In this document: positions 39,853-48,450 of the stretch, piece after piece | Layout of the letters: each line of letters opens with the position of its first letter | Numbering within the stretch: the first letter of the stretch is position 1 | Source of the DNA: Ancalomicrobiaceae bacterium S20 | GTDB taxonomy: Bacteria > Pseudomonadota > Alphaproteobacteria > Rhizobiales > Ancalomicrobiaceae | Reading direction: 5' to 3' | NCBI GenBank assembly: GCA_040269895.1 | Contig: CP158568.1 | Location: 3,504,716 to 3,568,715, forward strand | DNA length: 64,000 bases | The notes under the pieces: generated by a model | Seen by the model: the letters and a program-made list of their open reading frames with translations, nothing else | The model's database searches: none | What the model was told of the DNA's origin: nothing | Program-made: the position numbers and the translations under genes

Positions 39853-40751
39853 CAGACCTTCTTGATCGTGGCCTTGCCGAACAGGCCGGACGGCTTCACG
39901 GAAAGGACGAGGAGGAGCAGGACGAGGCCGGGCACGTCCTTGTAGCCGGTCGAGATGTAGAAGCCGGTCAGCGTCTCGGTGATGCCGAGGATCAGGCCGC
40001 CGACGACCACGCCGAGGCCCGAGGACAGGCCGCCGATGATCGCGACCGCGAAGGCTTTCAATCCGAGCACGGCGCCCATGGTGGCGCCGGTCAGCGTCAC
40101 GGGCGCGACCAGCACGCCGGCGAGGCCGGCGGTCATCGAGGACAGCGCATAGGAGAAGGTGATCACCCGGCTCGTGTCGATGCCCATCAGGCCGGCGGCG
40201 TCGCGGTCGGCGGCGGTCGCGACCACGGCCTTGCCGTAGACGGTCTTGCGGTTGAAGAACTCGACCGCCAGCATCATCGCGATCGCGCCGACGACGATGG
40301 CGATCTCCATCGGCTGGATGCGGATGCCGCCGATGTTCAGCGACGCCTCGGGCAGCGGCGAGGGGAAGCGCAGCGCGTCGCGGCCCCAGATGTTCTCGGC
40401 GAGGTTCTTGAAGATGATGCCGAGCGCGATGGTCGCCATGATCCAGCCGGCTTCGGACTTGGTCTTGATCGCCTGGCGCACGCCGAGCCATTCGACCACC
40501 GTGCCCTGCAGGGCGCCGAAGGCGAGCAGGATCGGGATCATCAGCACATAGGCGCCGAAATTGCCGAGGCCGGCGCCGATCAGGAAATTGACCGTGGTCA
40601 GACCGACCAGTGCGCCGAGCATCAGGGCTTCACCCTGGCCGAAGTTCAGCGTCTTCGATGTCGCGAAGGTGATCTGGTAGCCGAAGGCGATGACGCCGTA
40701 GATCATGCCGACGGCGATGCCGCTGACGATGAGCTGCAGAAGAATGGACAT
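39852..40751 (-). CDS. livH: Branched-chain amino acid ABC transporter permease LivH
   Basis: 299 residues with about eight membrane segments. The N-terminus LLQLIVSGIAVGMIYGVIAF and the segment LNFGQGEALMLGALVG are diagnostic of LivH; GLKAFAVAIIGGLSSGLGVV lies near the C-terminus. It forms the channel with the LivM half of the next gene, to which it is coupled by a one-base TGATG overlap. It begins 178 bases after the binding-protein gene. Confidence 0.93.
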   Translation of the reverse strand: MSILLQLIVSGIAVGMIYGVIAFGYQITFATSKTLNFGQGEALMLGALVGLTTVNFLIGAGLGNFGAYVLMIPILLAFGALQGTVVEWLGVRQAIKTKSEAGWIMATIALGIIFKNLAENIWGRDALRFPSPLPEASLNIGGIRIQPMEIAIVVGAIAMMLAVEFFNRKTVYGKAVVATAADRDAAGLMGIDTSRVITFSYALSSMTAGLAGVLVAPVTLTGATMGAVLGLKAFAVAIIGGLSSGLGVVVGGLILGITETLTGFYISTGYKDVPGLVLLLLVLSVKPSGLFGKATIKKV

Positions 40752-40879
40752 TGGTCAGCTTTCCAGGGGGCCAGCTTCCAAGGGGCGGCGGGCAGACAAG
40801 CGCGGCGGGACAAGTGCCGGCCGCAGGCGATCGTCGTGAAGGGCGCGCCGGTGCCGACACGCGGCTCCGCCGTGACGCT

Positions 40880-40903
40880 CCGGGCCGGCAATGGCCGGCC
40901 CGG
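40880..40903. other. Hairpin between livK and livH
   Basis: CCGGGCCGGC (40880-40889) and GCCGGCCCGG (40894-40903) form a perfect 10-bp stem with an AATG loop. It lies 27 bases after the livK stop on the transcribed strand. Without a T run it probably stabilises the livK message or partially attenuates, giving more binding protein than permease. Confidence 0.55.
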
Positions 40904-40929
40904 GCATTCATGCCTTGGCGAGAGGTGGA

Positions 40930-42129
40930 TCAGGCCTTCGGCTTGATGCGGACGGCCTTGTCGCCCTCGATGTCTTCCGGGTGGGCCGGCACGACGCGGC
41001 CGCCCTTGACCAGACCGAAGACCGGGATGTTCGAGGAGATCGCCTCGTGATCGGTCGCCGAGAACGGCTTGTCGTAGATCGTGACGACGCCCTCGACCTT
41101 CTCGTTCAGGTTCTCGAGCGCGTCCTTGATCTTGCGGCCGTCGGTCGAGCCGGCCTGCTTGATCGCGGCGGCGAGCAGATAGACCGAGTCGTAGCCCTGC
41201 GCGGCGGAGACCGGCGAGGGGATGCGATCGACGCCATAGGCCTTCTGGTAGCCTTCGATGAAGGCCTTGCGCTTGGCGGTGGTCGGCAGCTGGATGAAGG
41301 TCTGCGGCATCATCGCGCCGTCGCCGTTGGCGCCGGCGGTATCGATGAAGCTCGCCATCGACAGCGTCCAGGAGCCGATCATCGGCACCTTCCAGCCGAG
41401 CTTGGCCATGCCGTTGGCGATCTGCGCCAGTTCCGGACCGATCGCATAGGTCAGGATCACGTCGGCGCCGGCCTCCTTGGCGCGCAGGAGCTGCGCGGTC
41501 ATGTCGGTGTCGCCGATGTTGAACTTCTCGGTGGCGACTGGCGTGATGCTCATCTTGGCGAGAGCATTGGTGAGGTCGGTCTTGCCGAGCTGGCCGTAGT
41601 TGGTCGAGTCCGCCAGGATCGCCGGCTTCTTGAAGCCCTGACGCTTCACCGCCTCTTCCGCGATCATCGACGACTGGATGGTGTCGTTGGCGGCGTTGCG
41701 GAAGATGAAGTTCGCCTTGTGCTCCGGCGGCAGGAACTGCTTGGCCACGACCGAGCCGGTCGCGACGTTGTTCATGACCGGGATCTCGGCTTCCTGGTAG
41801 AAGCGCTGGGCGGCCAGCGCCACGCCGGTGTTGATGAAGCCGACGGTGGCGACGACGCCTTCCTTGTTGATCAGCTCCTGGGCGATCTGGACGCCGAGCT
41901 CGTTCTTGGCCTCGTCGTCGCGCTCGACGAGCTGGATCTGCCGGCCGAGCACGCCGCCCGCCTTGTTGATCTCGCCGACCGCCAGCTTGACGCCGTCGCG
42001 CATGCTGACGCCCATCGACGAGGAGCCGCCGGTGAACGGCCCGCTGAGGCCGATTTTAATCGGTTCAGCCGCGAGAGCCGAACCGGCGTAGAGCATGGCC
42101 GCCATGGCCATGGAAAGCCCGAGTTTCAT
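40930..42129 (-). CDS. livK: Branched-chain amino acid-type ABC substrate-binding protein LivK-like
   Basis: 399 residues with a signal peptide cleaved after GSALAAEP. The mature part has the class-I binding fold: IKIGLSGPFTGGSSSMGVSM, GVLGRQIQLVERDDEAKNEL and PAILADSTNYGQLG. Relatives bind branched-chain amino acids, but also urea, amides or aromatic acids, so the ligand is not certain. First gene of the livK-H-MG-F unit, followed by a stabilising hairpin. Confidence 0.9.
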   Translation of the reverse strand: MKLGLSMAMAAMLYAGSALAAEPIKIGLSGPFTGGSSSMGVSMRDGVKLAVGEINKAGGVLGRQIQLVERDDEAKNELGVQIAQELINKEGVVATVGFINTGVALAAQRFYQEAEIPVMNNVATGSVVAKQFLPPEHKANFIFRNAANDTIQSSMIAEEAVKRQGFKKPAILADSTNYGQLGKTDLTNALAKMSITPVATEKFNIGDTDMTAQLLRAKEAGADVILTYAIGPELAQIANGMAKLGWKVPMIGSWTLSMASFIDTAGANGDGAMMPQTFIQLPTTAKRKAFIEGYQKAYGVDRIPSPVSAAQGYDSVYLLAAAIKQAGSTDGRKIKDALENLNEKVEGVVTIYDKPFSATDHEAISSNIPVFGLVKGGRVVPAHPEDIEGDKAVRIKPKA

Positions 42130-42413
42130 GTGCGCTCCTACCCGTTTAGACCGCCGCCTTTCCGGCGGCTTGTTCTATGTTCCGGAAATTACACGCGTCC
42201 CGGCCGAGCGCAACGGGGCGGAAGGTAGGGGGATGACGGTTCCGTCAGCAAAATTACATAAACAGGGCAGATATCCGTCAAACGCATATCAGGTCATGCA
42301 TAAAGTATGGGCAGACGGCGCGTCGTCTCGAAATTTCTTGCGCCGGCGCAAGCTGTGCCATCGATCGGCAGGACGCCACGCGACGTCCCGATCGGTCGGC
42401 CCATCCCCGCTCC
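42130..42413. promoter_or_regulatory. livK upstream region
   Basis: 284 bases with no gene, AT-rich between about 42240 and 42320. It contains GATATCC...GCATATC (about 42271-42291), a short inverted repeat, and ATGCATAAAGTATG. It should hold the leftward livK promoter. Nothing else is recognised. Confidence 0.35.
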
Positions 42414-43922
42414 TTATCCCTTCACGCGCGGGTAACGCGCCCGGGCCTCCAGATCGTCGAGGTCCATGTGATTGCGGATATAAGAGCGGCTCGCATCGGT
42501 GTGCGGCTGGAAATCCCAGGGCGCCGGCGTGCCGATCGAAAGGGCCGAGACCACCGTATGGCGGCGGCGCTGGCTCTCGCGCACGGCCTTGTCGAGGGCC
42601 GTGAAGTCCCAGCGCGCGGCGGCCTCGGCCCGAAAGGCGGCGAGATCGGTCGCGAAGGTCGGGTCGTCCGCGAGGTTCACGCGCTCGTCGGGATCGACCG
42701 CCAGATCGTAGAGCTGATCGGGGTCGGCGGGGCTCGTGACGAATTTCTGCGTGCCGCGGCGGATCATCATCAGCGGCGCGACCGCGCCCTCGGCGAGGTA
42801 TTCGCCGATCACCTCGTCGTGGCCGCCGGTGCCGGCGAGGTGTGGCAGCAGGCTGCGGCCCTCGATCTCGCTCGCGTACCGCCCCGGCCGGCCGTCCTGC
42901 GCCAGCTCGACCAGCGTCGGCAGCATGTCGACCAGCGAGACCGACTGCGCCACGCGACCGGCCTTGAACCGGCCCGGCGCCGAGACCAGCAGCGGCACGC
43001 GGCTCGCGCCCTCGAACCAGCTCATCTTGTACCAGAAGCCGCGCTCGCCGAGCATCTCGCCATGGTCCGAGGTCACGATCACGATCGTGTCGTCGCGGAG
43101 CGCCGTCTCGTCGAGCGCGGTCAGGAGCCGGCCGATGTTGTGGTCGACATAGGAGATCGCGCCGTAATAGGCGCGGCGGGCGTTGCGGATATGGTCCTCG
43201 GTGATTTCGGCGCCGGCCATATCACAGACATGGTAGAGGCGCCGCTCATGCGGAGTCATCGCCTCCCGATCGAGGCCGTGGCTCGGCAGGTCGATGTCGT
43301 CGTGACGGTAGAGGTTCCACCACTTCTCGGGGATCGCGAAAGGGTCGTGCGGGTGGGTCAGCGACACCACCATGCAGAACGGCCGGGCGCGATCGCCACG
43401 GGCGTGGTCGTAGATCTGCCGCTCGGCGGCGAAGATCACCTCGTCGTCGAAGTCGATCTGGTTGGTACGCACGCAGAGCCCGGCGTCGGTGACCGAGCTC
43501 ATGTTGTGATACCAGCTCGGCCGGTCGTGCGGATGGTCCCAGTCGGGCGTCCAGCCGAAGTCGGCCGGATAGATGTCGGTGGTGAGCCGCTCCTCGAAGC
43601 CATGGAGTTGATCCGGGCCGCAGAAGTGCATCTTGCCGGAGAGCACCGTCCGATAGCCGGCGCGGCGCAGGTAATGCGCGAAGGTCGGGATGTCGGAGCG
43701 GAACTCGGCCGCATTGTCGTAGGCGCCGGTCTTCGACGGCAGCCGGCCCGACATGAACACCGCCCGCGACGGCGAGCAGAGCGGGCTGTTGCAATAGGCG
43801 CTGTCGAAGACGACGCCGCGATCCGCGAGCGCCATCATGTTCGGCGCCTGCGTCAGCCTGTGGCCGTGGAACGGCAGCGATGCCGGAGCCATCTGGTCGG
43901 CCATCACGAGCAGGATGTTCAT
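42414..43922 (-). CDS. betC: Choline-sulfatase
   Basis: 502 residues from ATG 43922, the usual BetC length. The sulfatase signature NSPLCSPSRAVFMSGRLPSK supplies the Cys that becomes formylglycine (C-x-P-S-R). NILLVMADQM (metal-binding Asp), VLSGKMHFCGPDQ and IVTSDHGEMLGERGFWYKM follow in order, and the C-terminal ~50-residue extension is that of choline sulfatases. It frees choline and sulfate in the cytoplasm. The usual partners betA, betB and betI are not in the window. Instead it diverges from a GntR regulator across 273 bases. Confidence 0.9.
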   Translation of the reverse strand: MNILLVMADQMAPASLPFHGHRLTQAPNMMALADRGVVFDSAYCNSPLCSPSRAVFMSGRLPSKTGAYDNAAEFRSDIPTFAHYLRRAGYRTVLSGKMHFCGPDQLHGFEERLTTDIYPADFGWTPDWDHPHDRPSWYHNMSSVTDAGLCVRTNQIDFDDEVIFAAERQIYDHARGDRARPFCMVVSLTHPHDPFAIPEKWWNLYRHDDIDLPSHGLDREAMTPHERRLYHVCDMAGAEITEDHIRNARRAYYGAISYVDHNIGRLLTALDETALRDDTIVIVTSDHGEMLGERGFWYKMSWFEGASRVPLLVSAPGRFKAGRVAQSVSLVDMLPTLVELAQDGRPGRYASEIEGRSLLPHLAGTGGHDEVIGEYLAEGAVAPLMMIRRGTQKFVTSPADPDQLYDLAVDPDERVNLADDPTFATDLAAFRAEAAARWDFTALDKAVRESQRRRHTVVSALSIGTPAPWDFQPHTDASRSYIRNHMDLDDLEARARYPRVKG

Positions 43923-44195
43923 CGATCGCCTCTTCGAAAACGGGGAGAACGCGGGTCGGCTGGGGGCATCGCGGGCGCCGAGAGTGCCGCGTCCGACACG
44001 CGCGGTCGAGCCCGCTCGGGATCGTGGCGCTCCCGAGACTAGGTGGCTCCCTGGCCGGCACTGTCCGCGTTGCGACGCTGGCTGCCGCGCCGGGCCCGAT
44101 CGGCGCCGAGTGGTGGCCGCCTGCCATCCCTCCCGCTCGCATGCCACCATCCGCCATCCGCGCATTGCAGGCTCAACTTGTCGACTAGTCTGCAT
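43923..44195. promoter_or_regulatory. Divergent region between betC and the GntR gene
   Basis: 273 bases with no gene seen. The right end contains TTGTCGACTA and the inverted repeat TAGTC (44186-44190) / GACTA (44198-44202), overlapping the GntR start codon. This suits an autoregulatory site. No obvious -35/-10 pair is visible. Confidence 0.4.
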
Positions 44196-44202
44196 ATGAC
44201 TA
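44186..44202. promoter_or_regulatory. Candidate GntR operator at the regulator's start codon
   Basis: TAGTC-TGCATAT-GACTA is an inverted repeat with a 7-base spacer spanning ATG 44196. GntR-type repressors commonly bind such sites near their own start. Assignment is by position and symmetry only. Confidence 0.4.
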
Positions 44203-44921
44203 AGCTCGCCGGCATGCATCGACCCGAGCACGATCATCCTCCGAGTGTCCGCACGATCCACGGCGACCTGCGCCGGCGGATCATCGTGCTCGACCTCATG
44301 CCGGGTTCGCGCCTGTCGGAAAACGAACTCGCCGACCATTACGGCACCAGCCGCGCGCCGGTGCGCGAGGCGCTGATCCGGCTCGGCGAGGAAGGGTTCA
44401 TCGACGTCCGGCCGCAGCGCGGCAGCTTCGTCAGCCGCATCTCGCTCACGGCGGTGGCGCGCGCCCGGTTCGTGCGCGAGGCGATCGAGGCGGCAGCGGC
44501 GCGGAGGGCGGCGGAGATCGGGGCCTCGACGGCGCTGCTCAACCGGGCGCGAGCGCTGATCGTCGAGCAGCGGCGCCTCGCGGACGACGCGCGCGGCTTC
44601 ATCGCCGCCGACGGATCGTTCCACCGCCTGCTCGCGGAGGCAAGCGGCATCGCGGGTCTGTGGGCGGCGATCGAGCGCGAGAAGGCGCAGCTCGATCGCG
44701 TGCGTTTCCTGTCGCTGCCCGAGGCGCCGCGCCATTCCCCGATCATCGAGCAGCACGAGGACATCCTCGACGCCATCGAGGCGCGCGATCCGGACGCGGC
44801 CGAGGCGGCCATGCGGCGGCACCTGTCCCAGGTGCTCGCCGTCCTGCCCTCGCTCGCGACCGCCCGCCCCGACCTGATCGTAACCGGCGACCCGACACGC
44901 CCGGCGCACGTCGGCTTCTGA
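44196..44921 (+). CDS. GntR-family transcriptional regulator (FadR/FCD subfamily), likely of uxuA
   Basis: 241 residues from ATG 44196 (ATG 44214 is possible). The winged-helix domain reads TIHGDLRRRIIVLDLMPGSR and LADHYGTSRAPVREALIRLG; the C-terminal all-helical FCD domain includes FVREAIEAAAARRAAEIG, FHRLLAEASG and the metal-site-like QHEDILDAIEARD with a late H in MRRHLSQVL. FCD regulators commonly sense sugar acids or organic acids. It is 49 bases upstream of uxuA, so control of hexuronate use is likely. Confidence 0.88.
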   Translation: MTKLAGMHRPEHDHPPSVRTIHGDLRRRIIVLDLMPGSRLSENELADHYGTSRAPVREALIRLGEEGFIDVRPQRGSFVSRISLTAVARARFVREAIEAAAARRAAEIGASTALLNRARALIVEQRRLADDARGFIAADGSFHRLLAEASGIAGLWAAIEREKAQLDRVRFLSLPEAPRHSPIIEQHEDILDAIEARDPDAAEAAMRRHLSQVLAVLPSLATARPDLIVTGDPTRPAHVGF

Positions 44922-44970
44922 GCCGAGCCCCCAACAAGACCCATTCAGAAAGCTCGAGGAGATCCCTTCC

Positions 44971-46167
44971 ATGGAACAGAGCTGGCGCTGGTTCGGACCC
45001 GGCGACGTCGTGCCGCTCCACGCAATCCGTCAGGCCGGCGCGCGCGGCGTCGTCACCGCGCTGCATCACATTCCCTACGGTGTCATTTGGAGCGTCGAGG
45101 AGATCGAGAAGCGCAAGGCCGAGATCGCCGCCGATGCCTCGCTCGGGCTTCACTGGAACGTGGTCGAGAGCCTGCCGATCCACGAGCGGGTCAAGATCGG
45201 CGAGGGCGACCTGACCGAGATCTTCGACAACTACCGTCAGTCGATGCGCAACCTCGCGGCCTCCGGCATCAAGACGATCTGCTACAATTTCATGCCGGTA
45301 CTCGACTGGACGCGCACCGAGCTGCGCCATCGCCTGCCCGGCGGCGGCAGCGCGCTGCGCTTCAACGCGCATGAGTTCGCGGCCTTCGACTGTTTCATGC
45401 TCGAACGGCCGGGGGCCGAGGCCGAGCACGGGCCGGCACTGGTCGCGCGCGCCAGGGCATGGTTCGACGGCGCGTCGGAGGCCGAGAAGGACGTGCTCCT
45501 GTCGAGCATCATGGCCGGCCTGCCCGGCGCCTTCGACCGCTACGACATTCCGGGCCTGCGCAAGATCCTCGCGCGCTACGACGACATCTCGGTCGACCGC
45601 CTGCGCGAGAATTTCGTCCGGTTCCTGAAGGAGATCATCCCGACGGCGGAAGAGCTCGGCATCCGCATGGCCGTGCATCCGGACGACCCGCCGCGGCCGC
45701 TCATGGGCCTGCCGCGCATCGTCTCGACCGCCGAGGACATCCGATTTCTGATGCGGGCGGTGCCGTCGGTCGCCAACGGCCTGACGCTGTGCTCGGGCTC
45801 GCTCGGCGCGGGCCCGGCGAACGACGTGCCGGCGATCGCGCGCGAATTCGCCGACCGCATTCACTTCGTGCACCTGCGCAATGTCGCCAAGGAGCCGGAC
45901 GGCTCGTTCATGGAGGCCGATCACCTCGGCGGCGACACCGACATGGTGGCGCTGGTGCGCGTGCTGCTCGGCGAGCAGAAGCGCCGGAAGGACGCCGGCG
46001 ATCCGCGCTGGCGGCTGCCGTTCCGCCCGGACCACGGCCACGAGCTGCTCGACGACGTCGGCAAGGGCTCGTTCCCCGGCTATTCGACCATCGGCCGGCT
46101 CAAGGGGCTCGCCGAGATCCGCGGCGTGATGACCGCGGTCGCGCAGATGGAGGGACTGCCGGTCTGA
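44971..46167 (+). CDS. uxuA: Mannonate dehydratase
   Basis: 398 residues with GAGGAGA upstream of ATG 44971. The sequence follows UxuA closely: MEQSWRWFGPGDVVPLHAIR, ALHHIPYGVIWSVEEIEKRK, KTICYNFMPVLDWTRTEL, MAVHPDDPPRPLMGLPRI and FRPDHGHELLDD, which carry the metal-binding His, Asp and Cys residues. It converts D-mannonate to 2-keto-3-deoxygluconate in glucuronate catabolism. No uxuB, uxaC or kdgK is nearby, so the rest of the pathway lies elsewhere. Confidence 0.94.
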   Translation: MEQSWRWFGPGDVVPLHAIRQAGARGVVTALHHIPYGVIWSVEEIEKRKAEIAADASLGLHWNVVESLPIHERVKIGEGDLTEIFDNYRQSMRNLAASGIKTICYNFMPVLDWTRTELRHRLPGGGSALRFNAHEFAAFDCFMLERPGAEAEHGPALVARARAWFDGASEAEKDVLLSSIMAGLPGAFDRYDIPGLRKILARYDDISVDRLRENFVRFLKEIIPTAEELGIRMAVHPDDPPRPLMGLPRIVSTAEDIRFLMRAVPSVANGLTLCSGSLGAGPANDVPAIAREFADRIHFVHLRNVAKEPDGSFMEADHLGGDTDMVALVRVLLGEQKRRKDAGDPRWRLPFRPDHGHELLDDVGKGSFPGYSTIGRLKGLAEIRGVMTAVAQMEGLPV

Positions 46168-46195
46168 GGGCCGGCAGTTCGGTTGCCAGCGCCGC

Positions 46196-47176
46196 CTACT
46201 TCGGGCGGGCGATGACGAGCGCGGCCATGATCACGGCCGCGCCGATCGCCTGTTGCAGGCTCATGGTCTCGCCGAGCACGGCCCAGCCGATGAAGGTCGA
46301 GGCCGGCGCCCAGGCGAGCAGCACCAGCGCGACGATGCCGACCGGCACGCGGCCGACCGCGACCGAGGTCAGGCCCTGCCCCCCGGCATGCGACAACACG
46401 CCGAGCGCGATCACGGCGGCCCAACCCTTCACCGACTGCGGCACGAAGGTCTCACCGGCGGCGAGCGCCATGATCACCAGCGCCACGCCCGAGACGACGC
46501 CGGTCCAGAGCGTCGCCGACGGGCCATCGAAGGCGCCGCGCACGCGCTTCATGATCAGAAGGTAGCTCGCGTAGAAGATCGCGGCGCCGACCGCGAACAG
46601 GTCGCCGGCGCCGAGCCTGGTCGGCGCCAGGAGGCCGGCCATGATCCAGCTGCCGAACAGCGCGAGACCGAAGGCGCCCCAGATCTTGGCCGGCGGATGC
46701 TCGGCATAGAAGACCGCCCCGCCGATCACGACCAGGATCGGCGCGATGTTGGCGATGAACGAGGCATTGGCGACGTCGGTCGCCCTGAGCGCCAGATGAA
46801 ACGCCGCGACATCGAGCGCGAAGGCGAGGCCGCCGAGCGCGATGAAGATCAGCATCGACGGCGTGAGCGGCACGCGCGGAGCAGGCGCGGCCGGGCCGGC
46901 CTCGTTGCGGCGCTTGGCGGCGAGATGGCCGGTCCAGACCCACAGGACCGGCAGCGCGAAGATCAATCGCCAGGCCGCGCTCGACATCGGCCCGACGTCG
47001 GCGAAGCGGACGAACACGACCGACCAGGCGATGATGCCCGTGCCGACCAGCAGCGCGGCGAGGCCCTTGCGATCGATCGCGGGGGCGACAGGGGTCTCGT
47101 CCGGAACGGCGGTCACGGCGGTCTTTCGGGTTCGCGAGCGGGAATGCGCCTCGCGAAAACCGACGATGCGCGCCAT
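46196..47176 (-). CDS. DMT-superfamily (EamA) permease
   Basis: 326 residues with ten predicted membrane segments arranged as two EamA repeats: the first includes VGTGIIAWSVVFVRFADVGP, the second GVVSGVALVIMALAAGETFV. It begins with about 35 hydrophilic residues that may not all be translated. EamA proteins export or import amino acids, nucleosides and other metabolites. It is a single gene, convergent with uxuA at 29 bases, with no sign of which substrate. Confidence 0.85.
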   Translation of the reverse strand: MARIVGFREAHSRSRTRKTAVTAVPDETPVAPAIDRKGLAALLVGTGIIAWSVVFVRFADVGPMSSAAWRLIFALPVLWVWTGHLAAKRRNEAGPAAPAPRVPLTPSMLIFIALGGLAFALDVAAFHLALRATDVANASFIANIAPILVVIGGAVFYAEHPPAKIWGAFGLALFGSWIMAGLLAPTRLGAGDLFAVGAAIFYASYLLIMKRVRGAFDGPSATLWTGVVSGVALVIMALAAGETFVPQSVKGWAAVIALGVLSHAGGQGLTSVAVGRVPVGIVALVLLAWAPASTFIGWAVLGETMSLQQAIGAAVIMAALVIARPK

Positions 47177-47333
47177 GATGACTGTCGCGGCGCGGGCGGA
47201 GCGCTGTCAATGGCGACGCCGGCCCACATCGGCTCGCGGCTGCCATGCGACAGGGACATGCGCGCCGGCCGGGACGTCGGCGGCATCGAAGGGGGGCGAA
47301 GAGGCGGGGCGAAAGGGGGCGCGGCTCCGTCGC

Positions 47334-48428
47334 TCAGAGCCGTACCACCTCGCCGGTCCGCACACTCTCGTCGGCGGCGAGCACGATGCGCAGGCTGTCG
47401 ATCGCCTCGCGCACATGGCGGCTCGTGTCGGCGCCCAAGCCGATCGCATCGCGGAACAGCATCTGTTCGCGGTCGCAGAGCTCCTGATGGCCGGGCTCGT
47501 CGTCCATGCGCAGGATTTCGTCGGCCTTCAGGAACCGGCCGTCGGGACCGAGCGCGGCGTGATGGAGACGGATGGCGCTGGTCTTGGTATGGGCGTCGAT
47601 ATCGGCGGAGGCGGTCGCCGCCGCGCCCGCCTCGGTCGCTTCGCCCTGATCGAAGGCCACGATCGACACCGCGCCCTTCGGGCCGACCATGTCCTTCACG
47701 AAGAAGGCGACCTCGCTCATCATCGGGCCCCAGCCGGCCTCGTACCAGCCGACCGAGCCGTCGTCGAAAGCGACATGCAGGTGGCCGTAGTTGTACATGC
47801 CGTCGCGGATCTCGTCGGTCAGCCGGGCGCCGATCGCGTGGACGCGAACCGGCTTGGCGCCGGTCACCTGGCACATGACGTCGACATAGTGGACGCCGCA
47901 GTCGACGATCGGCGACAGCGAATTCATCAGCTGGCGATGCACCGCCCAGTTGGCGCCGGCCGACTGCTGGTTCAGGTTCATGCGCATGACCAGCGGCTTG
48001 CCGAGCGTGCGGCCGATCTCGACGAAACGCGTCCAGGACGGATGGACGCGCAGGATGTAGCCGACGACCAGCGCTCGGCCCGCCGCCTGCGCGAGCGCGG
48101 CAATCCGTTCGGCCTCCGCGACCGTCTCGGCGATCGGCTTCTCGACGAAGACATGGGCGCCGGCGGCAAAGGCCATTTCGGCATAGGCGGCGTGGGTGTC
48201 CGGCCAGGTCGCGATGCAGACCGCGTCGGGGCGCAGGCTGGCGAGTGCGGTGGCGTAGTCGCCGAAGGTCGGAACGCCGGGGAATTCGGCCGCGATTTCC
48301 GGCCGGCCGTCGATGCCGCGGCTGCAGAGGCCGACGAGCTCGAAGCCCTCGACCCGGACATAGGCGCGCGCATGGCTCAGGCCCATGTTGCCGGTGCCGA
48401 CGACCAGGACACGAATGGGTCTCGTCAT
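47334..48428 (-). CDS. Gfo/Idh/MocA-family NAD(P)-dependent oxidoreductase
   Basis: 364 residues from ATG 48428, after a strong site GGGGAGGG. The Rossmann motif is VLVVGTGNMGLSHARAYV, followed by CIATWPDTHAAYAEMAFAAG and VFVEKPIAETVAEAERI (the EKP motif of the family), then the C-terminal sheet domain with VHYVDVMCQVTGAKPV. It probably oxidises or reduces a sugar or sugar-derived substrate. As the last gene of the nagK-gntR-SIS-nagA operon, 22 bases after nagA, it suggests an added sugar, perhaps an anhydro- or N-acetyl-sugar, feeding the pathway. Confidence 0.88.
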   Translation of the reverse strand: MTRPIRVLVVGTGNMGLSHARAYVRVEGFELVGLCSRGIDGRPEIAAEFPGVPTFGDYATALASLRPDAVCIATWPDTHAAYAEMAFAAGAHVFVEKPIAETVAEAERIAALAQAAGRALVVGYILRVHPSWTRFVEIGRTLGKPLVMRMNLNQQSAGANWAVHRQLMNSLSPIVDCGVHYVDVMCQVTGAKPVRVHAIGARLTDEIRDGMYNYGHLHVAFDDGSVGWYEAGWGPMMSEVAFFVKDMVGPKGAVSIVAFDQGEATEAGAAATASADIDAHTKTSAIRLHHAALGPDGRFLKADEILRMDDEPGHQELCDREQMLFRDAIGLGADTSRHVREAIDSLRIVLAADESVRTGEVVRL

Positions 48429-48450
48429 CGCAGCGCCCTCCCCTCGTCTG

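Noticed and set aside
37789-40491. 900-residue open frame spanning livH, livM, livG
   Set aside because: The first ~210 codons are off-frame livH and the last ~150 follow the frame break. Only the livMG part from 39852 to ~38250 is real coding in this frame.
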